Notes: a model not told the origin generated them from the letters alone. Positions 1 through 12,025 are shown, counted from the stretch's first letter. The stretch: 64,000 bases of DNA from Alteromonadaceae bacterium M269 (GCA_004353515.1 SMNZ01000001.1:992001-1056000), one strand, 5' to 3'. Made by a program: numbers and translations.

Positions 1-1689
<1,689 letters not shown>

Positions 1690-1702
1690 TCAACATTAAG
1701 GA

Positions 1703-2998
1703 TTAGTTTCTTCGGATCATGCGTTTTCTTTCGAATTCGCGGATTTTCTCTATATACTGCTGCAAACTTTGCTTATTCAAGCGGCTTCGTCTGCCATCTA
1801 ATACTTGAGCACCAAATTCATCTGATATCTTACGTGCAGCGTTATGCATCATATTGAAAACCTGATGAGCATCGCCTTCAATCGGTAAAATCATAAATAA
1901 AGAGATACCTTGAGTAGAGAAGTTTTCAAGATTATCAATATCAAAAACACCAGGCTTAAACATATTAGCCAAGCTAAATAGCACCGGCCCTTTACCGTTG
2001 CTGTTTACATGACGATGGAAGATGTCCTGATCACCGAATTTAAAACCCAAGGTAAGTAACATGGGCAATAATGCAGCTCCTGGAATAGGCGCACCATCAT
2101 TCGCTTTAACATTCAGAACAAGCACTTCCTGCGCAACTGCTGGTTGAGGCTCATCGGGAACCTTGTCATCTTCAATACCCACAGGTTCATCAAAATCGAT
2201 GCTCATTTGATCTTCAGATAACTTAGGTTCTCTGCGCTTAGTTGGGCTAGCAGCTTTCTTTCTTTTAACCAAATTTCTTGCTTGCTCTGCCAAACTTGGC
2301 TTGTTGTTAGATACCTCTTCTTCTTTCGGTTCTTGTTCAACTGAAGCAGTTTGTTCCTCTGCAGGTTGAGCCGCTGGTTCTTCTTGTATCTTAGGCGCTT
2401 CAACAACAGGCTCTTCAACTGCTGTTTCGATTTGAGGCTCTTTAATTTCTTCTTCAGACTCTTCTTTCAATAGAGAACTTGGCGGAGGCGGCATTTTTGA
2501 TTCAGCCCACTCTTCGTTTCTATCAGGCCTCGATAAACGCATATCGTACTCAGGTGCTTTTTCAAACAACTTATCCGATTTTGTTGCATCTGCATCACTC
2601 GTTTCTTCAGCTTTATCTAGTTCTTCGTTTTTCAAACTATTTTTAGGTGTCAGCTCGTCACCTTCAGTTTGATTATCTCTCGAAACAACACGAACAGGCC
2701 CTAAACCGAGGTCATCATAATTATGTCCAGAATCTTCATCTTCGATAGTTTCGTCTATAATCTGTGGCTCTTCCAAGCTAGGTTCTTCACGAAAACTCGA
2801 TGAGAAGTCTATATTCTGGTCGAGCAGAGGGTCATCGCTATCGATGCTTGTATCGACTTTTTCTTCAGGAGGAAGTAATTCAGCAGCTAATGACTTTTTG
2901 ACCTTCGCATTTTTACGTATTGTCCACAAACCATGTGCCAAAATGCCAAATATGGCGAATGCACCGGCAACAATAAAAACGATTCGTAATTCTTCCAT
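1703..2998 (-). CDS. zipA: Cell division protein ZipA
   Basis: ZipA is a bitopic inner-membrane protein that tethers FtsZ to the membrane in the early divisome. The 431-residue product has an N-terminal membrane anchor (about residues 5-26) followed by basic residues. A long acidic, Pro/Glu-rich linker (about 40-285) then leads to a folded C-terminal domain (about 290-425) with the pattern of the ZipA FtsZ-binding domain. The linker is longer than in E. coli ZipA (about 330 residues in total). The gene lies 19 bp after smc and before ligA, an arrangement known from other gammaproteobacteria, so co-transcription is likely. No strong Shine-Dalgarno is visible at the ATG, which fits translation within an operon. 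Confidence 0.95.
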   Translation of the reverse strand: MEELRIVFIVAGAFAIFGILAHGLWTIRKNAKVKKSLAAELLPPEEKVDTSIDSDDPLLDQNIDFSSSFREEPSLEEPQIIDETIEDEDSGHNYDDLGLGPVRVVSRDNQTEGDELTPKNSLKNEELDKAEETSDADATKSDKLFEKAPEYDMRLSRPDRNEEWAESKMPPPPSSLLKEESEEEIKEPQIETAVEEPVVEAPKIQEEPAAQPAEEQTASVEQEPKEEEVSNNKPSLAEQARNLVKRKKAASPTKRREPKLSEDQMSIDFDEPVGIEDDKVPDEPQPAVAQEVLVLNVKANDGAPIPGAALLPMLLTLGFKFGDQDIFHRHVNSNGKGPVLFSLANMFKPGVFDIDNLENFSTQGISLFMILPIEGDAHQVFNMMHNAARKISDEFGAQVLDGRRSRLNKQSLQQYIEKIREFERKRMIRRN

Positions 2999-3017
2999 CT
3001 AATCTACACTATTCTCT

Positions 3018-6000
3018 TTAAACTTCAGCCAGAGCAATGGCTTCTTCAACATCAACAGCAACCATACGCGAGACTCCGGGTTCCGCCATAGTTACACCTG
3101 TTAAATGCGTCGCCATCTCCATCGCTATTTTATTATGGGTGATATAGATAAATTGTACTGTTTTCGACATCTCTGACACTAGCTTACAGAAGCGACCAAC
3201 GTTTGCATCATCAAGCGGTGCGTCTACCTCATCTAGTAAACAAAATGGTGCTGGATTAAGTCGAAATATTGCAAACACTAATGATAAAGCGGTCAGCGCT
3301 TTTTCTCCACCGGAAAGAAGGTGAATCGTACTGTTTTTCTTTCCAGGTGGACGCGCCATGATGGTAACGCCAGTATCCAACAAATCGTCATCCGTTAGTT
3401 CCAAATACGCTGCACCACCTCCAAACACTTTGGGAAACAAGGCTTTAAGGTCGTCATTAACTTTATCAAAAGTTGTCCTAAAACGACTTCGTGTTTCTTT
3501 ATCTATCTTTCTTATCGCTGTTTCAAGCGTTTCAAGCGCTTCAATCAAGTCATCATTTTGTGTATCGAGATGTTGCTTGCGCTCGTTTTGTACTTCATAT
3601 TCTTCAACAGCGGCTAAATTGACGGCTCCTAAACGGCTTAAAGATTGCCCTGTTTTTTCCAATTGTTTATGCCACTCATCTTCATCCGTTTCTTCTGGTA
3701 AAGACTCTAAAACTTCCTTAAGGTTCTGATCGATTTCCTGAAGTTGCTCTATATGATTCTTCGCTCGAACATTGAACCCTTCATATTCCAGCTTATGGCT
3801 CTGAACAGCCGCGCGCATTTGATCCACTTTTTTCAACACATCCTGCTGACCAAGCTCAAACTCACGTAACTTATGATCGACCTCATTCAGCGCTTGTTGT
3901 TGCTGTCGTTGGTTTTCTTCAAGCTCTTGACGTTCTAACAACCATACCTCGAGTTGTTCAGCATGGTCTTGTAACGGCTCAGAAAGCTCCTGAAACTCTT
4001 CCGATAACTGTTGTTGGCGTGAAACTAACGTTTGTTTTTGCTGGGAATTCCGGTTTTGTGTTTCTCTCAAGCTCTGAAGTTGACTTGTTAAGGTTTGCAA
4101 CTTCAATGCAATCTGATGTTTTTGCGCTGTCAGCTGTTGGAGTTGTTGTCGATTATTTTGAAGCAGTGATTGCTGTTGTTCATCATCCGAACTAATAGAT
4201 TCTAACTCTTCCTTTTGATTTTCTACCTTTTCAGCTAATTCTTCTATTTGATGACCTAATTCCTCTAACTGCAAGGCTTCTTCTTCGAGTTGCATTTGTT
4301 GGCGTTCAATTTCAGCTTTTAACTTTTCACGTTGCTCAATTTTCTGAGCCTGCTTTTGCTCGAACAACTTTTTACGATTGTCAGTCGACATCCAAGCTGA
4401 CTGGCGTTCTCTTTGTTGTTGTTCGGCGTCTTTTAACGCTTCTTTAGATTCCACCAATGCCTGATTGCATCGTTCAACACTTTGATCCGCATCACCTATT
4501 TGTGTATCCAATTGTTCGATTCGCTTGGCCACATCAGACAATTCACTCGCAGTAGCGAGCATGCTTGTCTGATTCTCATCTACGCCATAAATTGCCCAAT
4601 CAGCACCAAACCAATGCCCGTCCGTCGTAATCCAACTCTCACCATCAGCAATCACCTCATTGTGACTTGCTGCATCTTCACTCAGCTTAATCTGAGTCAA
4701 AATAGCAGGGACTCTGTCGTTAAGAACCTTGCTGGCTAAAGTGCCTTCAGGCTTACTTTCGGTAAAATCATCACTATAGAAAAATTGCATTCCCCTTGCG
4801 GGTTCAATATGTGTTTTCTGCTCGACAACCCATGCTTTTTTCCAGTGCGACAAAACCGTTTCCAGTGCAACTTGCCAGTCATGGTTAACCTTTAACACAT
4901 TCCATAGATTAGCGGTTTCGACGTTTGCCTGCTTTAGCCATTCAGTGCGACTTTCATCGCCTTCTTCTGCGGCAGACATAAGCGTTTCTAAAGAGACTTT
5001 TTTTGCTTGTTGGCTTTGATGCTCCCCAACGATTGTCAGGCGTTTCTTTTTAGCTTCTTCTAGCTGTTGAGAAGACTGTTCAACAAGCTCAGTTACTTCC
5101 AATATGTATTCGTTAACTTGTTCAAGTTCCAGCATCGCTTCATCACACTGCGCATTCAGTGCATCTAGTTCCGCTTCTTCAGTAGAAAAATCAAATTGAG
5201 CTAACTCTTCCTTCAGCTCTTTTATACGTTCTCTGGTTCTTGCTTCAAGACTTTGGGTAGCTTGTTGTTGGCTTTGTTTACCTTGCAGAAGCTGTTGATT
5301 CTGATAGAGCATATCGCGTTTGTGTTGCCAGCGTTGCTGCGATGCTCTCCACCTCTCTTCAGCTTCACTGAGTTGCTCTTCAACCAAGGCAATTTGCTCA
5401 AGCACTTCTTCTTGTTGTGGCAATACTTCTTCTTGTTCCGATTCAGCGCTCAAGACTAACTCAGTGTCCAGAACCATCTGCTCTTCAACATCAGATAAAG
5501 ACTCATGTATATTCGATAATTCGTGCTCGATCTGTTGCTGGCGCTGTTTGCTATGAATCTGATTTTGTTCTAGGCGGGTTATATCGGTTCCAAGTTGATA
5601 AAAGCGCTTTTGCATGTCAGCAAGTTTGTGCTGTAACTCTTGTTGCTTCAACTTGTACTCAGTAATGCCTTTTTCACCACCTCTTTGTTCTGCAATAAAA
5701 GCTTCGATTTCAACTTCCTGTTGTTTTATGGTGGCATCTAGTTCACTCAGTCGACCACTCACTTTCAGCCACCGAATTGCGGCAAGTTGTCCTTTGAGTC
5801 GTCTTTCCGATACTTTAAGTTCTTTATATTTCCGTGCCGCAGTCGCTTGCCTTTGCAGTTTATCGAGTTGCTGGCCTAACTCACTTCTAATGTCATCCAG
5901 TCTTTCTAAGTTTTCCCGACAATGACGAATTCGTGTCTCAGTTTCTTTCCTACGCTCTTTGTATTTTGAAATCCCAGCAGCTTCTTCGATAAATACACGA

Positions 6001-6479
6001 AGCTCTTGCGGCCTGGATTCGATTAATCTCGAAATAGTACCTTGTTCAATAATGGCGTAACTTCTCGGGCCTAACCCAGTTCCCAAAAACAGGTCTGTGA
6101 CATCACGGCGGCGACATTTAGTGCCATTCAGGTAGTAAATAGATTGCGCATCGCGATTCACTAAGCGCTTAACAGAAAGTTCGTTATAGTTGGCGTACTC
6201 ACCCTGAATTCTCCCAGAGCTATTATCGAAAGTGAGTTCTACCGTGCACTGAGAAACAGGCTTGCGCGAAGATGAGCCATTGAAAATCACATCCGTCATC
6301 GCATCACCACGCAGGTTTTTGGCAGAACTTTCGCCCAAAACCCACCGAACGGCATCGATTACATTAGATTTCCCACAACCATTTGGGCCAACAACAGCCA
6401 TCATATCATGGGGAAAAGGGATATTGGTTGGTTCAACAAACGATTTAAAACCAGCCAGTTTGATTTTCTTCAAGCGCAT
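3018..6479 (-). CDS. smc: Chromosome segregation protein SMC
   Basis: SMC is the ATPase core of the bacterial condensin, which extrudes DNA loops and organises the chromosome, normally with ScpA and ScpB. The 1153-residue product shows the full plan. There is an N-terminal head with Walker A GPNGCGKS (residues 31-38), a long Gln/Glu-rich coiled coil and a hinge near the middle. A returning coiled coil leads to the C-terminal head with signature LSGGEK (from residue 1055) and Walker B FCLLDEVDAPLDD (about 1079-1091). Head sequence and length fit Smc rather than MukB. scpA and scpB are not in the window. The ATG at 6477-6479 begins the conserved MRLKKIKLAGFKSF. It is the first gene of the smc-zipA-ligA unit. 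Confidence 0.98.
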   Translation of the reverse strand: MRLKKIKLAGFKSFVEPTNIPFPHDMMAVVGPNGCGKSNVIDAVRWVLGESSAKNLRGDAMTDVIFNGSSSRKPVSQCTVELTFDNSSGRIQGEYANYNELSVKRLVNRDAQSIYYLNGTKCRRRDVTDLFLGTGLGPRSYAIIEQGTISRLIESRPQELRVFIEEAAGISKYKERRKETETRIRHCRENLERLDDIRSELGQQLDKLQRQATAARKYKELKVSERRLKGQLAAIRWLKVSGRLSELDATIKQQEVEIEAFIAEQRGGEKGITEYKLKQQELQHKLADMQKRFYQLGTDITRLEQNQIHSKQRQQQIEHELSNIHESLSDVEEQMVLDTELVLSAESEQEEVLPQQEEVLEQIALVEEQLSEAEERWRASQQRWQHKRDMLYQNQQLLQGKQSQQQATQSLEARTRERIKELKEELAQFDFSTEEAELDALNAQCDEAMLELEQVNEYILEVTELVEQSSQQLEEAKKKRLTIVGEHQSQQAKKVSLETLMSAAEEGDESRTEWLKQANVETANLWNVLKVNHDWQVALETVLSHWKKAWVVEQKTHIEPARGMQFFYSDDFTESKPEGTLASKVLNDRVPAILTQIKLSEDAASHNEVIADGESWITTDGHWFGADWAIYGVDENQTSMLATASELSDVAKRIEQLDTQIGDADQSVERCNQALVESKEALKDAEQQQRERQSAWMSTDNRKKLFEQKQAQKIEQREKLKAEIERQQMQLEEEALQLEELGHQIEELAEKVENQKEELESISSDDEQQQSLLQNNRQQLQQLTAQKHQIALKLQTLTSQLQSLRETQNRNSQQKQTLVSRQQQLSEEFQELSEPLQDHAEQLEVWLLERQELEENQRQQQQALNEVDHKLREFELGQQDVLKKVDQMRAAVQSHKLEYEGFNVRAKNHIEQLQEIDQNLKEVLESLPEETDEDEWHKQLEKTGQSLSRLGAVNLAAVEEYEVQNERKQHLDTQNDDLIEALETLETAIRKIDKETRSRFRTTFDKVNDDLKALFPKVFGGGAAYLELTDDDLLDTGVTIMARPPGKKNSTIHLLSGGEKALTALSLVFAIFRLNPAPFCLLDEVDAPLDDANVGRFCKLVSEMSKTVQFIYITHNKIAMEMATHLTGVTMAEPGVSRMVAVDVEEAIALAEV

Positions 6480-6600
6480 GGTTAAGCGCGGAAATCCTTA
6501 TTGTTATAGATTGCTAACGCAATGTATCAAAACTCACTAACTGTAACAATTGGCGTTTTCATTCATTATGCTTAGCTTATATACTATGTGTAATTTAGTT

Positions 6601-6866
6601 AAGGCCTGCTGTTCTTTGCTATACAGTTTTGCAGCAAATTGTTTGTTGTTTAGACAAAGAAGAAACTGTGTAGTTTAGTAATCTCCATAAACAGGCTCTG
6701 ATGCTGAATAAAGAACAAACAAACGCTGTCCATAGGATTCGTTGTAAAGGCTCCTTGCTCTTTGTTACGGACTTTTGACTTAGACTGCTAAGCCTTCAAG
6801 TCCGTGCCTCGATCAATCAGCCTTTATTTAGAACAAAATCTATACAGCAAAGAACAACAGATCCTA
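6601..6866. repeat. Structured inverted-repeat element between smc and cysZ
   Basis: This 414-bp gap between divergent smc and cysZ carries no convincing gene. It contains three nested inverted repeats. An outer pair, 6606-6631 with 6834-6860, has a perfect 11-bp core (6610-6620 with 6846-6856). A first inner hairpin, 6639-6652 with 6709-6722, pairs at 13 of 14 positions. A second inner hairpin, 6746-6774 with 6798-6825, is built from AAAGGCT/AGCCTTT, ACGGACTT/AAGTCCGT and CTTAG/CTAAG. Together they would fold as a three-way junction. A MITE-like insertion with terminal inverted repeats or a structured RNA are both possible. No clear target duplication is visible. Confidence 0.6.
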
Positions 6867-6893
6867 AATAAAAACCATACTTTTCAATAAATT

Positions 6894-7634
6894 ATGTCTC
6901 AAAGAAGCGGCTTCAGTTATTTCATGCAAGGGTTCAGCTTAATTAGAACAAAGGGCATTAAGCGTTTTGTTTTAATTCCGTTGATGGTTAACCTCATTTT
7001 ATTTTCAATCGCCTTTACCTATTTAATAAAACAAGTTGATATTTTTATCGCTACGCTTATTGATTGGATCCCCAACTGGCTGAGCTGGCTGACCGAATGG
7101 CTCAGTTATTTTATCTGGCCACTGGCACTTATCACCATATTGTTGGTCTTTTCTTATTTCTTTAATACCTTGGCCAATTGGATTGCTGCGCCCTTTAATG
7201 GTTTGCTCGCAGAAAAAATCGAATTACATTTACGTGGGAAAGCTATCGAATCAGGTGGTTGGATGGATTTAATCAAAGACATTCCTCGTACACTAGGAAG
7301 AGAATTTACAAAGCTGCTTTACTATATTCCACGTGCGATAGGTTATCTAATATTGTTCTTTTTACTCCCAGTGGTGGGACAAGTTATTTGGTTCCTGTTT
7401 ACAGCTTGGATGATGGCAATTCAATACTGTGATTATGCGTTCGACAATCACAAAGTTCCCTTTCCGACTATGCGTAAAGCTTTACAACAAGAAACGGGTA
7501 CTTCAATAGTCTTCGGTTCTGCGGTGACCTTATTCGCAATGGTGCCTGTCATTAATTTCTTAGTTATGCCAGTTGCTATTTGTGGCGCTACAGCGATGTG
7601 GGTAGAAGAGTTTCAACCCGATCTTGATGAATAA
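6894..7634 (+). CDS. cysZ: Sulfate transporter CysZ
   Basis: CysZ is an inner-membrane protein that imports sulfate for assimilatory reduction to cysteine. The 246-residue product has the family's opening (GFSYFMQGFSLI) and hydrophobic segments at about 25-46, 65-90, 145-175 and 200-230. The family sequence around NWIAAPFNGLLAEK is present, and length matches the family. The ATG is preceded by an AT-rich stretch without an obvious Shine-Dalgarno, immediately after the inverted-repeat element. cysK lies about 6.6 kb further on the same strand but is not co-transcribed with it. Confidence in the family is high. Confidence 0.93.
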   Translation: MSQRSGFSYFMQGFSLIRTKGIKRFVLIPLMVNLILFSIAFTYLIKQVDIFIATLIDWIPNWLSWLTEWLSYFIWPLALITILLVFSYFFNTLANWIAAPFNGLLAEKIELHLRGKAIESGGWMDLIKDIPRTLGREFTKLLYYIPRAIGYLILFFLLPVVGQVIWFLFTAWMMAIQYCDYAFDNHKVPFPTMRKALQQETGTSIVFGSAVTLFAMVPVINFLVMPVAICGATAMWVEEFQPDLDE

Positions 7635-7680
7635 GAAAAACAGTGATGCGTTTATCAGGGATAGTAAGAGAAGCGAGCTT

Positions 7681-9726
7681 CTAAGAAGCCCGTCTTAAAT
7701 TCTTTTCTAGAACAAGTTGTGGGATTTTCTGTGCCTCAACTGCCGGGCTAAAGTAGAAGCCTTGCATTAAGAAGCAGTCATTTCTCTCCAAAAACTCCTT
7801 CTGTTCTTTAGTCTCAACACCTTCAGCTGTGACTTCAATATCGAGTGTCTTGGACAATTGAATAATTGCTTTGATAATAACTTTATCATGCGGGTTATTT
7901 TCGATATTACGGATAAAGGATCTATCGATTTTAAGCGTATCCAGCGGTAGCTCTTGAAGGTACTTAACCGACGAATAACCGGTTCCGAAGTCATCCAAAG
8001 CAACACAGAACCCTGTATCCTGAACCCATCTCAATTTTTCTATGAGACAATCACCATTTTCCTGAAGCGTACTTTCAGTAATATCAATATTAACCGTACC
8101 AGTCTTCAATCCAGATTTATCTAGCATAGAAGCCATTTGTTCAAAGGTTTCTTGGGCACAGAATTGTTGACTAGAGATATTCACCGAAAGCGGGATTTCA
8201 ATGTGATATTGCTCCTTCCAATGGCAGAGATCTGCAATAGACTTTTCCATAATTTGTAGGAAAACTTTGTGCAATAACCCCATTTTCTTGAGCACAGGTA
8301 AAAATTCAATAGGATTTAGTGTGCCTTTATCTTCGGGTTGCCAACGCGCTAAACACTCAAGGCCTATTGTTTCCCCTGATCTCACATCGAGAATAGGTTG
8401 ATAGAATGGAACAAACTCAGAACGTTCAATACCAAGCCGGAGCATGTTCTCTAAGCTGAGCTGATCGTTGATCTCTTGACTCATTTCATCACTGAAATAG
8501 AAGTAGCTCTTTCCACCTTGATTCTTTGCACGATACATGGCGATGTCTGCATGTTGCAATAAGGCTTCACTGGTTTCACCGTTGTCTGGGAATAGGCTGA
8601 TACCCACACTACAACCTATGTTAGCTTCTTGCGTTCCCATGCTAATAGGCTTACTGATTTCTCGAATCAGTTTATCAACAACACCAGCAACAACTTCTGA
8701 GTCTTGAAGCTGATTCAAAATCACAACAAACTCGTCGCCTCCGCGCCGAGCAATCACATCACTTTTTCGAAGAATGTATTTCAATCGATCGGCAACTTCA
8801 CAGAGAACCTTATCCCCTGCATCATGCCCCAAGCTGTCATTGACTTGCTTGAACCTATCTAAGTCAATAAAAAGAACAGCAAACTTATTGCCATGTCTAT
8901 GACTGCGATTTATTTCATGTTCGAGCATTTGTTGGAACAAAGCTCTGTTTGATAACCCTGTCAGTTCGTCATGGTAAGCTAGGTGGTGAAGTTTGGATTG
9001 ATCAGATTGACTGGGCTTACTCTGTTCTTCCAACAATGTGATTAAGTAACCTGACAACAGCCCGGCCTCAAATAACGCTTTAAAGCGTAACTGATATCTG
9101 ACGCTATCCGATTTCTTAACGAGCGGGTTAAGAGGCCCTAACCAAGTATTCTGCTCATCTAACCCACCTTGGATATCTTCACCACAAGGGGGATTGCCAT
9201 CGAGCAACACCATATCTAGAACCGAGGACTCTATTAGCGACTCATGACTGACATTCATGCGTGCTTCAAATCTAGGGTTTACATATTGAATATTAAATTC
9301 AGTATCAGTAACGAGAACAGCTTCGTTGCTTAATTCGAATATTTGCTGATAAGACGTAATATTGGGTACGCGAGCTGATCTAACAATAGGTTTTACTTGA
9401 AGAACAAAACCACTGGCATTCAGATACTCTGATGGAACAACATTCACTCTGGCACGAAACTCTTCACCATCAAGTTTGGTTAAGATCCATTCAAAATTTG
9501 AATTTTCCGAAGATTGCGTTGCATTAATTTGGTTTAAAAAATCTTCCGTATGAGCGCATATAGAGGATAACGGTTTATCAACTAGGGACGTGTTTGAATA
9601 TTGTTGCTTCGAAAATAAATTCAGCGACTCTTGGTTTGCTTGAAGAACATTTTGCTCATTGATAAGCAACATGGGCAGCTTCGACGAATCGAAGAGCATT
9701 TTAAATAAATTAACTACATCTGACAT
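7681..9726 (-). CDS. PAS-GGDEF-EAL cyclic-di-GMP enzyme
   Basis: This 681-residue, apparently cytoplasmic protein has two N-terminal PAS-like segments (about 5-110 and 125-235). A GGDEF domain (motif GGDEF near residue 328, inhibitory RKSD five residues before it) and a C-terminal EAL domain (about 430-675) follow. Both enzymatic halves look intact. The EAL motif reads ECL, but its glutamate is kept, as are VNIS, DITES, DDFGTGYSS, LKID and AEGVE. Diguanylate cyclase, phosphodiesterase or a switch between the two is therefore possible, and c-di-GMP normally controls motility against biofilm. No membrane segment is visible. It converges with cysZ across 46 bp. The PAS ligand is unknown. Confidence 0.92.
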   Translation of the reverse strand: MSDVVNLFKMLFDSSKLPMLLINEQNVLQANQESLNLFSKQQYSNTSLVDKPLSSICAHTEDFLNQINATQSSENSNFEWILTKLDGEEFRARVNVVPSEYLNASGFVLQVKPIVRSARVPNITSYQQIFELSNEAVLVTDTEFNIQYVNPRFEARMNVSHESLIESSVLDMVLLDGNPPCGEDIQGGLDEQNTWLGPLNPLVKKSDSVRYQLRFKALFEAGLLSGYLITLLEEQSKPSQSDQSKLHHLAYHDELTGLSNRALFQQMLEHEINRSHRHGNKFAVLFIDLDRFKQVNDSLGHDAGDKVLCEVADRLKYILRKSDVIARRGGDEFVVILNQLQDSEVVAGVVDKLIREISKPISMGTQEANIGCSVGISLFPDNGETSEALLQHADIAMYRAKNQGGKSYFYFSDEMSQEINDQLSLENMLRLGIERSEFVPFYQPILDVRSGETIGLECLARWQPEDKGTLNPIEFLPVLKKMGLLHKVFLQIMEKSIADLCHWKEQYHIEIPLSVNISSQQFCAQETFEQMASMLDKSGLKTGTVNIDITESTLQENGDCLIEKLRWVQDTGFCVALDDFGTGYSSVKYLQELPLDTLKIDRSFIRNIENNPHDKVIIKAIIQLSKTLDIEVTAEGVETKEQKEFLERNDCFLMQGFYFSPAVEAQKIPQLVLEKNLRRAS

Positions 9727-9898
9727 AATTTATGGCCATTATTCTAATATTCTGTGACCTTTAGGGCTTGATTAATCTCGCCCTACTCATCTTATTTAAC
9801 GCTACTAGCGCAGTTGCCGTCAAGCGGTCGCTGTATGATTGACACACAAATCTAATAAGCCGGCTAATTATATAACCGAAAGCATGGGAAAACTGTCC

Positions 9899-9920
9899 AA
9901 TTAACGAACAGTTGTTAATT
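9899..9920. promoter_or_regulatory. Inverted repeat upstream of the PAS-GGDEF-EAL gene
   Basis: AATTAAC (9899-9905) and GTTAATT (9914-9920) are perfect inverted arms separated by eight bases. They lie about 175 bp upstream of the PAS-GGDEF-EAL start and about 50 bp past the glycosidase stop. The symmetry suggests an operator or a small hairpin. AT-rich symmetry of this size also arises by chance. Confidence 0.2.
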
Positions 9921-9968
9921 CCAAAGCTTTAATTAACTGGTTTGAGGGCCTTATAATTCTTACTTTTT

Positions 9969-11930
9969 CTAGGATAAAAACTGATACGACACAGGTGATA
10001 AGAGTTTACCTTTCCATTGAATCTCTTGCTGGTTAAAGTTAAACACTAGCTTACTCCCTGATCGCTGAGATAATCGAACCCCTTCAGGAAGAATCTCAGT
10101 CTCAACTCCCAGCTCAGTCAATCTCGATGTCATAATTTCAGTGGTTAATGGTTTAGATAAAGCGCCAATCATGGTCATATTGTTATTTCTGGCGACCGCT
10201 GTTTTACCATCCTGAGGACCTCCAGAATAAACATATTCGGTTTGCCCCTCTTCAAGCTCATAAGACTCACACCAAACTTGTGCTTCAAATACTTTGTTTA
10301 AACCTCCTTCAGATATGGTCACATCTTGTGTTAGCCCAGGCCTTAGTGAATCGAAATTGAGCTGGCGAACACCTAAAATATCTTGAACACCTTGGAATTG
10401 ACCTTTTTGAGGCACTTTCCCTGTAGCATCTTTAAAACCACACCGTGGCCCGAATATCCATTGAGTATCAGGATCCGTATTCCGAATCAATTCATGAACT
10501 GAGTCATCAAAAATCGTTAATGCAGGAGCAACAACCAATTTGTATTGAGACAAGTCCACATTCTTAGAAGAGCTAATATCAACATCAATGCCTAGCGCTC
10601 TTAGAGCAGAATAAAACATTGTAAATTGACGCCAGTAATTAAGATCTTGATGATGTGGTTGATGATTATAAGCCCAGAGGCTTTGGTAATCATGAAGTAA
10701 AACGACTTCACAACCTGAGCTCATACTCGAATCCAAGGAGAATGTTGATGGTTCTAACGAAGCTACATCTGAATAACCTCTGTCTTGCGTTCCGTCCTGA
10801 CGCAATAATCCGGAATGCATGATCTCTTGCGCCATATGCGCTGCTCGCCATCTAAAATACACAACAGCACTGGCACCATGGGCCCAGGCTTGTGCAGTCC
10901 ATAGTGATACAGCATTGTCAGCGGGAAGCGGATTATATTGAGCCCAATTAGCATGACCACATTGTTGTTCCATCACCCAAAAATCCTCGCCATTCTTTAA
11001 CCCGCGATAAATATCGTGATTCAGGCTGATAAGGTCAGGGTGACCTGTGCGTGCATAAGCTGTTTTCGTTTCTTCAGATTCCCAAGTCGCAAAGAACTCC
11101 AGCATGCCTATGGGGTAACTATCCCAGGCGACAAAATCCAGATCTTCAGCTAGCCGATATAAATCTGTTTCTTCCGATAAAATAACAAAATTATGGGTGA
11201 TGAAGTGATGAGGAGCATGTTGTCTAATTAACTGTATCTGACTATCTTGAAACTGTGCCACCATATCTGAACAGAATCGACGATAGTCCAATAGATGTGA
11301 AGGATTAGCTTGCCCTGTAGCTACTTGTGTAGGTGGCTTTATTTGATGCCAATCATTATATGTCTGGCTCCAAAAAATTGTACCCCATGCCTCATTTAAG
11401 GCCTCTATAGCACCATACTTTTTTTTCAACCAATCAGGAAACTTCTCCGCACTTGCACCACCGAAAGATTGTCCCGTACCTTCATGTGCTAGTTCATTAT
11501 CCGTCTGCCATCCAACAACAGCTTTATTTTGAGCATATCGTTCTAACATCTTAATGACGATTAACGTCGCATATTCCTTGTAGATGTCGCTCGCATGATC
11601 GTAATGACGCCTGGAACCAAACTGTTTCACTATCCCGTTTTGATCAACAGGCAGAATCTCGGGGTGCTTCTCAATCAACCAGGCCGGTGGCGTTGCTGTT
11701 GGCGTGCCTAGCACAACAGATAAACCTTGGTTGGCATAAACAGTAATAGCTTTATCCAACCATTCCCAGTGATACTCACCTTCTTGAGGCTCAATTTTGG
11801 CCCATGAGAACTCAGCGATACGGACAACAGACAAACCCAATGCTTTTTGTTGTTCTGCATGGCTTTGCCAATTGCTTTCTGGGGTGTGTTCGGGGTAATC
11901 ACATACCCCTAATTGAAGATGTCTCGACAT
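9969..11930 (-). CDS. Beta-galactosidase, glycoside hydrolase family 42
   Basis: GH42 enzymes are retaining glycosidases that release terminal beta-galactose from small oligosaccharides. The 653-residue product has the family's TIM-barrel start (about 10-385), with acid/base Glu146 in WQTDNELAH and a probable nucleophile Glu321 in [14 protein letters not shown] trimerisation-like domain (about 390-590) and a short C-terminal beta domain follow. There is no signal peptide, so it should act in the cytoplasm on imported sugar. No transporter, regulator or other sugar gene lies next to it, so the natural substrate is open; arabinosides or other galactosides are alternatives. The start is the ATG beginning [14 protein letters not shown]. 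Confidence 0.93.
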   Translation of the reverse strand: MSRHLQLGVCDYPEHTPESNWQSHAEQQKALGLSVVRIAEFSWAKIEPQEGEYHWEWLDKAITVYANQGLSVVLGTPTATPPAWLIEKHPEILPVDQNGIVKQFGSRRHYDHASDIYKEYATLIVIKMLERYAQNKAVVGWQTDNELAHEGTGQSFGGASAEKFPDWLKKKYGAIEALNEAWGTIFWSQTYNDWHQIKPPTQVATGQANPSHLLDYRRFCSDMVAQFQDSQIQLIRQHAPHHFITHNFVILSEETDLYRLAEDLDFVAWDSYPIGMLEFFATWESEETKTAYARTGHPDLISLNHDIYRGLKNGEDFWVMEQQCGHANWAQYNPLPADNAVSLWTAQAWAHGASAVVYFRWRAAHMAQEIMHSGLLRQDGTQDRGYSDVASLEPSTFSLDSSMSSGCEVVLLHDYQSLWAYNHQPHHQDLNYWRQFTMFYSALRALGIDVDISSSKNVDLSQYKLVVAPALTIFDDSVHELIRNTDPDTQWIFGPRCGFKDATGKVPQKGQFQGVQDILGVRQLNFDSLRPGLTQDVTISEGGLNKVFEAQVWCESYELEEGQTEYVYSGGPQDGKTAVARNNNMTMIGALSKPLTTEIMTSRLTELGVETEILPEGVRLSQRSGSKLVFNFNQQEIQWKGKLLSPVSYQFLS

Positions 11931-12025
11931 GGACTCAACGCCTAATGAATCTCTATAAATTGATGCGCAGTTTTCATTTTTAGCTGAAGTGTGTCAATCA
12001 CTAATATCAGACAATATTATCTCAC

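Noticed and set aside
3358-6540. Long open frames on the plus strand opposite smc
   Set aside because: They lie antisense within the coiled-coil coding region, have no ribosome binding sites or family motifs and reflect its codon bias.
8350-8365. Degenerate EAL motif (ECL) taken as loss of phosphodiesterase activity
   Set aside because: The glutamate is kept and all other metal- and substrate-binding motifs are present, so inactivity is not supported.
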